DNA of 64,000 nucleotides, from positions 1 through 64,000 of the forward strand of contig JAFAYI010000025.1 of assembly GCA_019240475.1 (NCBI GenBank), in the 5' to 3' direction. Source of the DNA: Acidobacteriaceae bacterium (GTDB lineage: Bacteria > Acidobacteriota > Terriglobia > Bryobacterales > Bryobacteraceae). The translations under genes were made by a program, and so were the position numbers. Below are positions 1 through 8,455 of the stretch, piece by piece (the stretch's first letter is position 1; the number at the start of each line of letters is the position of its first letter). Below the pieces are notes generated by a model. It did not search any database, was not told where the DNA came from, and saw only the letters and a list, made by a program, of their open reading frames with translations.

Positions 1-290
1 GCCCCTGTGATCATGTTCTTGATGTAGTCGGCGTGGCCGGGGCAGTCCACGTGCGCATAGTGGCGGTTGGCAGTCTCGTACTCCACGTGGGAGGTCGAGA
101 TCGTGATGCCGCGCTCGCGCTCTTCCGGAGCGTTGTCGATCGTGTCAAACGAGCGGAACGCGTTCTTCGGGTTGTGCTTGGAAAGCACCTTGGTGATCGC
201 TGCCGTCAGCGTGGTCTTGCCGTGATCGATGTGCCCGATCGTCCTGATGTTTACGTGCGGCTTGCTGCGGTCAAATTTCTCTTTCGCCAT
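1..290 (-). CDS. tuf: Elongation factor Tu, N-terminal part (cut by window edge)
   Basis: EF-Tu is the GTPase that delivers aminoacyl-tRNA to the ribosomal A site. Only the first 96 codons lie in the window; the rest is beyond position 1. The visible part starts [14 protein letters not shown] and carries the P-loop [10 protein letters not shown], the switch I motif RGITI and the DCPGHADY switch II motif, which are diagnostic for EF-Tu rather than EF-G. The ATG at 290 is preceded by an AGAAGG-like ribosome-binding site. It is the last gene of the str operon, 30 bases after fusA, the classical position. Identity is essentially certain; only the missing C-terminus cannot be judged. Confidence 0.97.
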   Translation of the reverse strand, partial: MAKEKFDRSKPHVNIRTIGHIDHGKTTLTAAITKVLSKHNPKNAFRSFDTIDNAPEERERGITISTSHVEYETANRHYAHVDCPGHADYIKNMITG

Positions 291-320
291 TGCCTTCTGT
301 GTCCTCTACCTTTTCCTCAA

Positions 321-2414
321 CTACCTGGTTGCGACTCCGCCCTTATTGCGGTTGATAATTTCTTCCGCCAGATTCTTCGGCACTTCTTCGTATTGGCCGA
401 AGTGCATCGTGAAACTCCCGCGGCCCTGCGTGCGCGAGCGCAGCTCGGTTGCATAGCCGAACATTTCCGATAGCGGCACCATGGCCTTGATGATGTGCGT
501 GCCGCCCGCGATCTCGGTTCCTTCCAGGCGCCCGCGCCGCGAGATGAGATCGCCGTTCACCGGCCCCATGTACTCTTCGGGCACCGTCACCTCGACGCGC
601 ATCACGGGTTCGAGCAGCGCCGCCTTGGCCTTCCCGCAGGCTTCCTTCACGCAGATGGAGCCGCAAATCTTGAAAGCCATTTCCGAGGAATCGACTTCGT
701 GATAGGCGCCGTCGAAGACCGTCACCTTTATGTTGTTCATCGGGTAGCCGGCGAGCACGCCGCCTTCGAGCGCTTCCACCACGCCCTTTTCTATGGCCGG
801 GATGAATTCCTTCGGGATGTTGCCGCCGTGAATGGCGTTGACGAATTCGAAGTTCTCTTCGTGGTCGGGCTCGACGCGCAGCTTGACGCGGGCGTACTGG
901 CCCGCGCCGCCGGTCTGTTTCTTGTGCGTGTAGTCGTATTCGGCCTGCTGGCGAATGGTCTCGCGATACGCCACCTGGGGCTTGCCCACGTTCGCGCCTA
1001 CGTTGAATTCGCGCTGCATGCGGTCGACGATGATTTCCAGATGCAGCTCGCCCATGCCGGACAGGATGGTCTGGCCGGTCTCCGGATCGGTTGAGACATG
1101 CAGCGTGGGATCTTCGGTGACCAGCTTTGCGATCGCGATGCCGAGTTTCTCCTGGTCGGCCTTGGTCTTGGGCTCGATGGCGAGCTGGATGACGGGAGCA
1201 GGGAAGTCGATCGATTCGAGAAGAATCGGCGCCTTTTCGTCGCAGATGGTGTCGCCGGTAACAACGGTCTTAAGTCCGACGGCGGCGCAGATATCGCCCG
1301 CCAGCACTTCCTGGATCTCTTCCCGCTTGTTAGCGTGCATCTTCACCAGCCGCCCGACGCGCTCGCGGCGCGCCTTGGTGACGTTATAGATGGAATCGCC
1401 GGCGTTGAGTTTGCCCGAGTAGACGCGGATAAAGACCAGTTGCCCCACAAAGGGATCGGTCATGATCTTGAAAACCAGCGCCGAGAAGGGCTCGGCGTCG
1501 CTCGCTTTGCGCTCAAGCTGCACTTCGGGATTGTCGACGTCAGTGCCCTTGACGGGCGGAATGTCGAGCGGCGAGGGCAGATAATCCGTTACGGCGTCGA
1601 GCAGATTCTGCACGCCCTTGTTCTTGAAGGACGAACCGCAGATGACCGGAAAGATCTTCTGCGCGATCGTCGCTTTGCGGATGCCCGCGACGATCTCGGC
1701 TTCGGTGATGGCCTGCCCTTCGACGAATTTTTCAAACAGCGTGTCGTCGCTTTCGGCGGCCGCTTCGATCAGCTTTTCGCGATATTCCTTGGCTTGCTCG
1801 ACGAGGTTTTCCGGAATCTCGACGTCGTCGTACTTGGCCCCGAGCGTTTCGTCGCGCCAGATGCGCGCCTTCATCTTCACTAGGTCGATGACGCCTTTGA
1901 ACTGATCTTCGGCCCCGACGGGCAGTTGGATCGGCACCGGGCGGGCGTTGAGGCGGTCCACGATGGTCTCGACCGAACGGAAGAAATCCGCGCCCACACG
2001 ATCCATTTTGTTGATGAAGCAGATGCGGGGGACGCCGTACTTGTCGGCCTGGCGCCAAACCGTTTCCGATTGCGGCTGAACGCCGGCGACCGCATCGAAG
2101 ACGGCGCAGGCGCCGTCGAGCACGCGCAGGCTGCGCTCCACTTCGGCCGTGAAATCCACGTGGCCCGGAGTGTCGATGATGTTGATGGTCACGTCGCGCC
2201 ATTGGCACGTAGTGGCCGCCGAGGTGATGGTGATGCCGCGCTCCTGCTCCTGGGCCATCCAGTCCATGGTGGCCGTGCCTTCGTGCACCTCACCGATCTT
2301 GTGGGTGCGGCCGGTGTAGTAGAGGATGCGTTCCGTGGTGGTGGTTTTACCGGCATCGATGTGCGCCATGATGCCGATGTTGCGCATTTTTTCTAACGGT
2401 ACGGTGCGTGCCAT
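321..2414 (-). CDS. fusA: Elongation factor G
   Basis: EF-G is the ribosomal translocase GTPase, which also acts in ribosome recycling. The 697-residue length is normal for the family. The G domain shows [32 protein letters not shown] and NKMD, followed by the usual domains II-V. An in-frame TTG lies 27 bases upstream at 2441, directly after the rpsG stop, but the ATG at 2414 gives the canonical start [20 protein letters not shown] and is preferred. Third gene of the str operon, between rpsG and tuf. Nothing in the sequence marks it as the EF-G2 paralogue; the operon context supports the housekeeping copy. Confidence 0.97.
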   Translation of the reverse strand: MARTVPLEKMRNIGIMAHIDAGKTTTTERILYYTGRTHKIGEVHEGTATMDWMAQEQERGITITSAATTCQWRDVTINIIDTPGHVDFTAEVERSLRVLDGACAVFDAVAGVQPQSETVWRQADKYGVPRICFINKMDRVGADFFRSVETIVDRLNARPVPIQLPVGAEDQFKGVIDLVKMKARIWRDETLGAKYDDVEIPENLVEQAKEYREKLIEAAAESDDTLFEKFVEGQAITEAEIVAGIRKATIAQKIFPVICGSSFKNKGVQNLLDAVTDYLPSPLDIPPVKGTDVDNPEVQLERKASDAEPFSALVFKIMTDPFVGQLVFIRVYSGKLNAGDSIYNVTKARRERVGRLVKMHANKREEIQEVLAGDICAAVGLKTVVTGDTICDEKAPILLESIDFPAPVIQLAIEPKTKADQEKLGIAIAKLVTEDPTLHVSTDPETGQTILSGMGELHLEIIVDRMQREFNVGANVGKPQVAYRETIRQQAEYDYTHKKQTGGAGQYARVKLRVEPDHEENFEFVNAIHGGNIPKEFIPAIEKGVVEALEGGVLAGYPMNNIKVTVFDGAYHEVDSSEMAFKICGSICVKEACGKAKAALLEPVMRVEVTVPEEYMGPVNGDLISRRGRLEGTEIAGGTHIIKAMVPLSEMFGYATELRSRTQGRGSFTMHFGQYEEVPKNLAEEIINRNKGGVATR

Positions 2415-2441
2415 AGTGCTTTCAATACTTCGAGAAACCAA

Positions 2442-2912
2442 TTACCAGCGATAGTGCGCGAAGGCTTTGTTGGCCTCCGCCATGCGGTGCACGTCGTCCT
2501 TTTTCTTCACAGCGCCGCCGCGCATGTTGGCGGCATCGTTCAACTCGTTGGCCAGCTTGTCGGCCATGCTCTTGTCGGGCCGGGTGCGGGCATTGGTGAT
2601 GATCCAGCGCAGGGCGAGGCTGGTACGGCGGTTCTGCGGCACCTCGATAGGAACCTGGTAGTTGGCGCCGCCGACGCGCCGGGTTTTCACTTCGAGAAGC
2701 GGCTTGACGTTTTCGACCGCCTTCTTGAAAGCCTTCAGCGGATCGTCGCCGGAGCGCTCGCGCAGAGTCTCCATGGCGGCATAGAAGATGCGCTGGGCGG
2801 TCATTTTCTTGCCGTCCCACATCATGGAGTTGATGAACTTTTCAACCAGGGTGGAGTTGTAGAGCGGATCGGGGATCACTTCCCGGGGCTCCGGGCGCCT
2901 ACGTCGCGGCAT
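2442..2912 (-). CDS. rpsG: 30S ribosomal protein S7
   Basis: S7 is a primary assembly protein that nucleates folding of the 3' domain of 16S rRNA. The 156-residue length matches the bacterial family, and the start [16 protein letters not shown] and the [15 protein letters not shown] segment are typical. The ATG lies immediately after the rpsL stop with no intergenic base, so translation is probably coupled. In enterobacteria S7 represses the str operon translationally at the rpsL-rpsG junction; the lack of any spacer here means that operator cannot exist in the same form. That last point is inference. Confidence 0.97.
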   Translation of the reverse strand: MPRRRRPEPREVIPDPLYNSTLVEKFINSMMWDGKKMTAQRIFYAAMETLRERSGDDPLKAFKKAVENVKPLLEVKTRRVGGANYQVPIEVPQNRRTSLALRWIITNARTRPDKSMADKLANELNDAANMRGGAVKKKDDVHRMAEANKAFAHYRW

Positions 2913-3320
2913 TTACTTCTTCCCCTTCGCGGGCGCCGCGGCGGCGCCGCCTTTGGGCCGCTTGGCGCCGTATTTCGAACGGCCTTGTTTGCGATTGGCG
3001 ACTCCGGCGGTATCGAGCGTGCCGCGCACCACGTGATAACGGACGCCGGGCAGGTCCTTGACGCGGCCCCCGCGGATCAGCACGATCGAGTGCTCCTGGA
3101 GGTTGTGGCCCACGCCCGGGATGTACGTGGTGACCTCGATCCCGTTAGTGAGCCGCACGCGCGCCACCTTGCGCAGAGCCGAGTTGGGCTTCTTCGGCGT
3201 GGTGGTGTAGACGCGCGTGCAAACGCCGCGCCGCTGCGGGCAGGCCTGCAGGGCGGGGCTGGCTGTTTTGTAACGGGTGGCCTGACGGCCCTTACGCACA
3301 AGCTGGTTAAAAGTCGGCAT
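2913..3320 (-). CDS. rpsL: 30S ribosomal protein S12
   Basis: S12 sits at the decoding centre of the small subunit and influences accuracy. At 135 residues it is slightly longer than the usual 124 or so because of an Ala/Lys-rich tail. The conserved [15 protein letters not shown] and [13 protein letters not shown] segments are present. Lys43 and Lys88, the positions altered in streptomycin-resistant mutants, are both lysine, so the protein looks streptomycin-sensitive. Asp89, the methylthiolation site known in E. coli, is also kept. The ATG at 3320 follows an AGGA ribosome-binding site. First gene of the str operon, with a long untranslated region upstream. Confidence 0.97.
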   Translation of the reverse strand: MPTFNQLVRKGRQATRYKTASPALQACPQRRGVCTRVYTTTPKKPNSALRKVARVRLTNGIEVTTYIPGVGHNLQEHSIVLIRGGRVKDLPGVRYHVVRGTLDTAGVANRKQGRSKYGAKRPKGGAAAAPAKGKK

Positions 3321-3612
3321 TAGTTCCTAAGTACGCAAAATACTGAAGCAAGCAAATTATGGGCCCGGCCGCGAACGGACGGCAGGCGTTAAAAATTGGT
3401 AGCAGGCCAAACAAACGTTCGACCCATTCATGAGGAGGCTTCGAATACAGCCCCAACCGCGAGGAAACCGCTAGAGGTGGTCCATACCAGCGGCAAAGGT
3501 CACGGCGTTGAGGCCGCTTCATTGCCCGGAAGAGGGACCCGCCACCCGGACTCCACTCGCCCATCAGGACGCGGTTAGCCCGGAGGCGATATCAACTCGC
3601 CAAACCTTATCC

Positions 3613-3641
3613 AGTGTATACGATGCCGTAACTTCTGGCAA
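3613..3641 (-). promoter_or_regulatory. Probable str operon promoter (sigma70-like)
   Basis: On the minus strand, TTGCCA (3641-3636) and TACACT (3618-3613) are separated by exactly 17 bases. Transcription would begin near 3606 and run about 285 bases before the rpsL start. It lies just downstream of the terminator at 3699-3733, as expected if the upstream RNA and the str operon are separate units. Inferred from motif match only. Confidence 0.45.
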
Positions 3642-3698
3642 ACTCGTACATCAGAATTTTTACGCTATGCCGCACCGAATCCCATTTGGATCTCCAGT

Positions 3699-3733
3699 AA
3701 AAAATGGGCTGATCGAGGGCGACTCGATCAGCC
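3699..3733 (-). terminator. Intrinsic terminator, perfect 11-bp stem with six-T tail
   Basis: Reading the minus strand, GGCTGATCGAG pairs perfectly with CTCGATCAGCC (plus-strand arms 3707-3717 and 3723-3733) around a five-base loop. Two bases later follows TTTTTT (3704-3699). The T-tract exists only in the minus-strand direction, which fixes the orientation. No protein gene ends just upstream, so it must end an RNA or attenuate a leader. Confidence 0.8.
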
Positions 3734-3847
3734 TCATGGAGTTTGGGTTGGAGGAGAACTCTCGATCTGGTAGCTATGAAAGCTTCACAACAGGCCGGAG
3801 GCGGCGTTCTCGCTTATACGCCTCGGAACACGGCCCAGTATTAAATT
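3699..3847 (-). ncRNA. Candidate small RNA (about 150 nt), unrecognised family
   Basis: A complete transcription unit can be read on the minus strand: a sigma70-like promoter at 3854-3883, a predicted start near 3847 and a strong intrinsic terminator ending at 3699. Near its 5' end lies a nested helix: GGCCG/CGGCC, GAGGCG/CGCCTC and GCG/CGC (plus-strand arms 3831-3835, 3819-3824 and 3811-3813 with 3793-3806). It has an uninterrupted 14-base 3' side, two one-sided bulges and an AGAA tetraloop. Between helix and terminator is a CU-rich, apparently single-stranded segment containing CTCCTCC (3750-3759), complementary to Shine-Dalgarno sequences. I do not recognise 6S, SRP or tmRNA signatures. 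The alternative is an attenuator in a long str leader. Confidence 0.5.
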
Positions 3848-3853
3848 TTCTTT

Positions 3854-3883
3854 AGTATGGGGTACGTCGTGGCTCGCTGTCAA
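3854..3883 (-). promoter_or_regulatory. Sigma70-like promoter of the candidate small RNA
   Basis: On the minus strand a consensus -35 box TTGACA (3883-3878) is followed after 18 bases by CATACT (3859-3854). The start would be near 3847, 149 bases before the end of the terminator T-tract. The perfect -35 and the matched terminator make a chance occurrence less likely. Confidence 0.55.
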
Positions 3884-3943
3884 GACAAAATTCGGGGAGG
3901 TTCTATCCGAGAACAACTCGGCTTGGCGTAGCACTAGGATTAT

Positions 3944-6448
3944 GTGCGCCGCGAGCCCTTGCTGCTTCCGGTTCTCGCCCTCGCCGGCGGAATCCTGATC
4001 GCGCACTTCATCTACTTCCGGCTCACAGACTTGGCGTCCGCCGGAGCGATCTTAGCGTGCGTAGTCACGCTCGCGTTCTTCGTCCCGGCGGCGAGGCGGA
4101 TGCGGGCGGCGGCCGTCTGCATGGCCATGCTGGTGGGCGGGATGGCGACCCAGATCGTGCATCGCCAGGAACGAACGCCACGGCTGAACACCGGCGATGG
4201 AGAAACGGTGCTCCTGGATGGCTGCGTGACGAACCCACCCGTTTTTTCGCCGGACCGCGCGCAGTTCACGGTGGAGCTAGCCCCAAAGGCCGCGGCCCGA
4301 ATCTCGGTGGTGGTGAAACCGGATGAAAGCCTACGCCCGTTGAGCTACGGGGACAGGGTGGAAGTGGCCGCGAAGGTTCGATCGCCGCGCAATTATCAAA
4401 ACCCGGACGCGTTCGATTACGCAGGCTATCTGGCGGCGCAACATATTTACTGGATCGGTTCGGTTGGAAGCGCGTCGGGAGTGCGGGTATTGGAGGGGCG
4501 CTGCGGGTCGCGAGTGGCCGGGGCGCTGTATGCGGTTCGAACCTGGGCGCTCGCGCGCCTCGTCCGGCTTTATCCAGACGATGCTCACACTGCCGCCCTG
4601 TTGCAAGCTACGCTGCTGGGCGTGACGGCGGGGGTGGAGCGCCGCTGGACTAGCGATTTCCGGGCAACGGGGACATACCATGCCCTGGTCATCAGCGGGC
4701 TGCACGTTTCCGTGCTGGCGTTCACGATTCTGGCAATTCTGCGGGTCTTCCAATTCCGCCGCCTGCCGGCGCTGGCGGTCGCGACCGTAGCGAGCTGGCT
4801 GTATGCGTTCCTGTGCGGGTCTAATGCGCCGGTGGTGCGGTCGGCGGCCGGTTTTACATTTTTCTTCGTCGCGGCCTGCTTCTTTCGGAAGACGCGCCTA
4901 TTGAACGTTCTGGGCGCGGTCGGGATCCTTTATCTGTCGTTCGATCCGGAGCAGCTCTTCGATCCAACTTTTCAGCTTTCGTTCCTTTCGGCTGCCGCGA
5001 TTGCCGCTTTTGCGATTCCCACGATGGAACGCTTCACCGAGCCGCTCCGGAATTCTGTAAAGCGATTCAATCAGGGCGCGTACGATCCGTTGATCGAGCC
5101 GCGGGCTGCTCAGTGGCGTGTCGAGTGGCGGCTCGCCGCGAGAACACTGCGCGCGTGGACCGGGCTTTCAGAAAAGATCGCCGCTTGGTTTGTGTCTCGC
5201 TGCGTAATATTCGCGGCGTTTGTCGTGGATGCAATCATTGTGGCCGCGTGCATCCAGTTCGGATTGGCATTGCCGATGATCGCCTACTTCCATCGGCTCT
5301 CGGCGACTGGCCTGTCTGCGAATGTAGCGATTGTGCCGCTACTTGCGGCGGTGATCCCGCTGGGATTCGGCTCCATCCTGACGGGCTGGCGCTGGCTAGC
5401 GGCTTGCACGAAGCTGTTGCTTATATGGGCGGAGTGGCTCGCGAGCTGGCACATGCGGTTCGAACCGGCTTGGAGAATGGCGGCGCTCCCCATCGGGGTG
5501 GCGGCTGCATTTGCGGTGTTGCTGGTGATCCTGGCGTGGACGATCCGGCGCGCTCGGCGATGGATGCCCGTGGCGCTCGCCTGCTCTCTGGCCTGCTTCG
5601 GGTTGATCTGCTGGCAGCCCTGGAAGCCCGACGTGCGGAATGGGATGCTGGAGCTGACCGCGATCGACGTCGCCCAGGGAGACAGTCTGCTGCTGGTGTT
5701 TCCCGATGGCGAGACGATGCTGGTGGATGCGGGCGGATTTCCGGGCATGGAGCGCATGGCGCGCCGGCCGCAGGTAGATGTCGGCGAAGACGTCGTCTCT
5801 CCTTATTTATGGAGCCGGCGCATACGGCATCTGGATTATGCGGTGTTGACGCACGGGCATTCGGACCACATGGGCGGCCTGGCTTCGATCCTCGACAATT
5901 TCCGGCCGCGCGCGCTGTGGATCGGAGCGGAGCCCGACACCGCCGAATGGCGGCAGATTGAGCGGCGTGCGCAGGCAGACCACATTCCCATTGTCCCGAT
6001 GAATCGCGCGTCGAAGCCGATGCAGATGGGAGGCGCCCGCATTCGCGTGCTGGCGCCGGCCGCGGATTATCTCCCTGCCGAGACGGCGACGAACGACGAT
6101 TCGCTGGTGCTCGAAATCGCTTACGGGCGGCGCAGCATGCTGCTGACGGGCGACGCCGAAAAGCCGATTGAATACGACATGGTGCAGAACGCGCAGCTAC
6201 GGCCGGTGACTCTGTTGAAGGTGGGGCATCACGGCAGCCACACGTCGTCTTCCGAGGAGCTGCTCACCCAGATTCAGCCGCAGTTTGCGATCATTTCCGA
6301 CGGCTACCAGAACCAGTTCCATCATCCGCATCCGGATGTGCTGCAAAGACTAGCGGAACACCACGCCGCGGTATTCCGGACGGATCAGCGCGGGCTGATC
6401 ACGTTTCGCACCGATGGCGACCGGGTGGAAATCGAGACGTATCGTTAA
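3944..6448 (+). CDS. comEC: ComEC/Rec2 family DNA internalization channel
   Basis: ComEC forms the inner-membrane channel that takes up single-stranded DNA during natural transformation. The 834 residues show the family order: an N-terminal hydrophobic pair and DUF4131-like OB-fold region (about 1-190), a central multi-spanning Competence domain (about 215-540) with the ALLQATLLGV and HALVISGLHVSVLA segments, and a C-terminal metallo-beta-lactamase domain (about 565-825). That domain keeps the metal-binding HGHSDH at 637-642 and the GHHGSH motif, so it is probably active. The start is GTG at 3944 after TAGGAT. No other competence genes are in the window, so function in transformation is known for the family but not shown here. 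Confidence 0.9.
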   Translation: MRREPLLLPVLALAGGILIAHFIYFRLTDLASAGAILACVVTLAFFVPAARRMRAAAVCMAMLVGGMATQIVHRQERTPRLNTGDGETVLLDGCVTNPPVFSPDRAQFTVELAPKAAARISVVVKPDESLRPLSYGDRVEVAAKVRSPRNYQNPDAFDYAGYLAAQHIYWIGSVGSASGVRVLEGRCGSRVAGALYAVRTWALARLVRLYPDDAHTAALLQATLLGVTAGVERRWTSDFRATGTYHALVISGLHVSVLAFTILAILRVFQFRRLPALAVATVASWLYAFLCGSNAPVVRSAAGFTFFFVAACFFRKTRLLNVLGAVGILYLSFDPEQLFDPTFQLSFLSAAAIAAFAIPTMERFTEPLRNSVKRFNQGAYDPLIEPRAAQWRVEWRLAARTLRAWTGLSEKIAAWFVSRCVIFAAFVVDAIIVAACIQFGLALPMIAYFHRLSATGLSANVAIVPLLAAVIPLGFGSILTGWRWLAACTKLLLIWAEWLASWHMRFEPAWRMAALPIGVAAAFAVLLVILAWTIRRARRWMPVALACSLACFGLICWQPWKPDVRNGMLELTAIDVAQGDSLLLVFPDGETMLVDAGGFPGMERMARRPQVDVGEDVVSPYLWSRRIRHLDYAVLTHGHSDHMGGLASILDNFRPRALWIGAEPDTAEWRQIERRAQADHIPIVPMNRASKPMQMGGARIRVLAPAADYLPAETATNDDSLVLEIAYGRRSMLLTGDAEKPIEYDMVQNAQLRPVTLLKVGHHGSHTSSSEELLTQIQPQFAIISDGYQNQFHHPHPDVLQRLAEHHAAVFRTDQRGLITFRTDGDRVEIETYR

Positions 6449-6497
6449 AGGCCGCGCGTTTGCCGGGCCGGAAGTCTAGAATGTTTACGGAGGTGGT

Positions 6498-6782
6498 ATG
6501 GCGCGCGATAATTCGGGCAGCTTGGTCGGATGGTTGGTCGTGGGTGCGATTTTGGGCGGGGCCGTGGCGCTCCTGCTCGCGCCGGAGTCGGGCGAGCGAA
6601 CGCGTCGCAAGCTGATGCAAGGCGCCGAGCGGGGACGCAAGGGCCTGCTCGAATCCGGGCAGGAGCTTTTCGAGCGGGGCCGGGAGTGGTATGAACGCGG
6701 GCGGGATATCGCCGAAGAGGCGATCGATATGTTCGAGCGCGGCCGGAAGATCGCCGAGAAGACCATCGACGAGCGCATCTAG
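6498..6782 (+). CDS. YtxH domain-containing small membrane protein
   Basis: A 94-residue protein with one N-terminal membrane segment (LVGWLVVGAILGGAVALLLA) followed by the APESGERTRRKL signature typical of the YtxH family. The remainder is a charged, helix-forming repeat region rich in FERGREWYERGR-like units, roughly 11-residue spaced, suggesting an amphipathic helix like those of gas-vesicle/GvpP-related and stress-induced YtxH proteins. The ATG at 6498 has a strong GGAGGTGG site. Its molecular role is unknown. It lies 33 bases before the dehydrogenase gene and may be co-transcribed with it. Confidence 0.8.
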   Translation: MARDNSGSLVGWLVVGAILGGAVALLLAPESGERTRRKLMQGAERGRKGLLESGQELFERGREWYERGRDIAEEAIDMFERGRKIAEKTIDERI

Positions 6783-6815
6783 GCTGGCGAGCCAAGCATC
6801 GAACAAAGAGGAAAT

Positions 6816-8396
6816 ATGTCAGCCGCGATCGCCAACCCGCCCACTCAACTTGCGCCTTTTGCGAACGAGCCTTATACGGATTTCACCAAAGCGGAAAACG
6901 CGGTACGGATGCGAGCCGCGTTGGAAAAAGTGCGCTCGGAGTTCGGAAGAGAATACGACCTGCTCATTGCGGGCGAGCGGCGCAGGACCAATGCCAAGCT
7001 CGAATCGGTGAATCCGTCGAAGCCGTCGGAGGTAGTGGGCGTTCACCAGAAGGCATCCGAAGACGATGCGCGGGAGGCGGTCGAAAGAGCATTCGCCTAC
7101 TTCCCGGCCTGGGCTGCGGTCTCTTATGGCGAGCGCACGGCGCGGCTGCTGCGAGCCTCTGAAATCTTTCGCGAACGCAAATACGAATTCGACGCCTGGC
7201 TGGTGCTGGAAGCCGGCAAGACTTGGGCCGAAGCAGAGGCGGACGTTTCGGAAGCCATCGACTTTTGCGAGTACTATGCGCGTCAGGCGATGAAGCTTGC
7301 AAAGCCGGAGCCGATCGTGCAGCTTCCGGGCGAGCGCGACGAGATGGTGTATGTTCCGCTCGGCGTGGGCATCGTGATCCCGCCGTGGAATTTCCCGCTA
7401 GCGATTCTGGTGGGAATGACGACGGCGGCGCTGGTGGCAGGCAACACGGTTGTGATCAAGCCTTCGAGTGACACGCCGACCATTGCGGCGAAGTTCGCCG
7501 AGGTGTTGCTCGATGCTGGATTTCCGGCCGAGAGTTTTTCGCTGCTGGTGGGCAGCGGCGCGGCCATCGGCGACGTCCTGGTCTCGCATCCCAGGACGAG
7601 GTTCGTCTCCTTCACCGGCTCGCGCGACGTCGGTTTGCACATCAACGAGCTCGCCGCGAAGACGCAAAAGGGACAGCTCTGGATCAAACGCGTAGTGGCC
7701 GAGATGGGCGGCAAGGACGCGATCGTGGTAGACGGCGACTGCGATCTGGACCAGGCCGTTACGGGCGTGCTGTATTCGGCATTCGGCTACCAGGGGCAGA
7801 AGTGTTCGGCGTGCTCACGGGCGATTGTGGATGAGGCTGTTTACGACGAGTTTCTCGACAAGCTCAAGGCGAAAGTCGAGACGCTGACTCTGGGGCCTTC
7901 CGACGACCTTAACAACTACATGGGCCCGGTAATCAATGCGCGCGCGAAGAAAACAATTCTGGATTACATCGAAACGGGCAAGAAGGAAGGACGGCTGATC
8001 GCCGGAGGCGGCGCGGGCGAAGGCGACGGCTATTTCGTGAAGCCGACCGTGATTGCCGATATCGATTCGAAGGCGCGCATTTTTCAGGAAGAGATCTTCG
8101 GGCCGGTGCTCGCCGTGACGAAATCGAAGAACTTCGAACACGCGCTGCAGCTTGCAAACGATTCCGAATACGGCTTGACGGGCGCGGTCTACACCAATAG
8201 CCGCGAGAAGGCCGAGAAGGCGCGGCAGCAGTTCTTCGTCGGCAACCTGTACATTAATCGCAAGTGCACGGGGGCCATGGTGGGCGCGCATCCGTTCGGC
8301 GGCTTTAACATGTCGGGGACGGATTCGAAGGCCGGCGGCCCCGACTACCTGCTGCAGTTTGTGCAGGCTAAATCGATAGCCGAGAAGATCGGCTAA
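6816..8396 (+). CDS. pruA: L-glutamate gamma-semialdehyde (1-pyrroline-5-carboxylate) dehydrogenase
   Basis: Oxidises glutamate semialdehyde/P5C to glutamate with NAD+, the last step of proline and arginine catabolism. At 526 residues it matches the stand-alone RocA/PruA type of the aldehyde dehydrogenase superfamily. The cofactor segment GNTVVIKPSSDTP, the VAEMGGKDAIVVD general-base region and GQKCSACSRA with catalytic Cys330 are visible, and the tail GPDYLLQFVQAKSIAEK is typical of P5C dehydrogenases. AGAGGA at 6807-6812 is the ribosome-binding site. No proline dehydrogenase gene is near, so the pathway partner must lie elsewhere. Confidence 0.92.
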   Translation: MSAAIANPPTQLAPFANEPYTDFTKAENAVRMRAALEKVRSEFGREYDLLIAGERRRTNAKLESVNPSKPSEVVGVHQKASEDDAREAVERAFAYFPAWAAVSYGERTARLLRASEIFRERKYEFDAWLVLEAGKTWAEAEADVSEAIDFCEYYARQAMKLAKPEPIVQLPGERDEMVYVPLGVGIVIPPWNFPLAILVGMTTAALVAGNTVVIKPSSDTPTIAAKFAEVLLDAGFPAESFSLLVGSGAAIGDVLVSHPRTRFVSFTGSRDVGLHINELAAKTQKGQLWIKRVVAEMGGKDAIVVDGDCDLDQAVTGVLYSAFGYQGQKCSACSRAIVDEAVYDEFLDKLKAKVETLTLGPSDDLNNYMGPVINARAKKTILDYIETGKKEGRLIAGGGAGEGDGYFVKPTVIADIDSKARIFQEEIFGPVLAVTKSKNFEHALQLANDSEYGLTGAVYTNSREKAEKARQQFFVGNLYINRKCTGAMVGAHPFGGFNMSGTDSKAGGPDYLLQFVQAKSIAEKIG

Positions 8397-8455
8397 ACGC
8401 CCCGGCTGCCGCACACGAGCTATGATGCAAGTTCAACCATCACGCACGCGCTGCC

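Larger units (their letters stand above)
3321..3943. other. 623-base intergenic region, str operon leader plus candidate RNA gene
   Basis: No convincing protein gene is visible here. Short open frames exist but lack ribosome-binding sites and have unnatural composition. The stretch looks more AT-rich than its neighbours. On the minus strand it holds two promoter-like sites, a structured segment and an intrinsic terminator (listed separately), so it appears to contain a short independent transcription unit and then the leader of the str operon. A further weak promoter-like site on the minus strand (CATAAT near 3354-3359) lies closer to rpsL. For the plus-strand comEC gene I see only a small CCGAG/CTCGG inverted repeat at 3907-3921. 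Confidence 0.6.

Noticed and set aside
3307..3855. Short open frames in the str upstream region
   Set aside because: No ribosome-binding sites, no recognisable protein features, and they overlap the promoter, helix and terminator structures.
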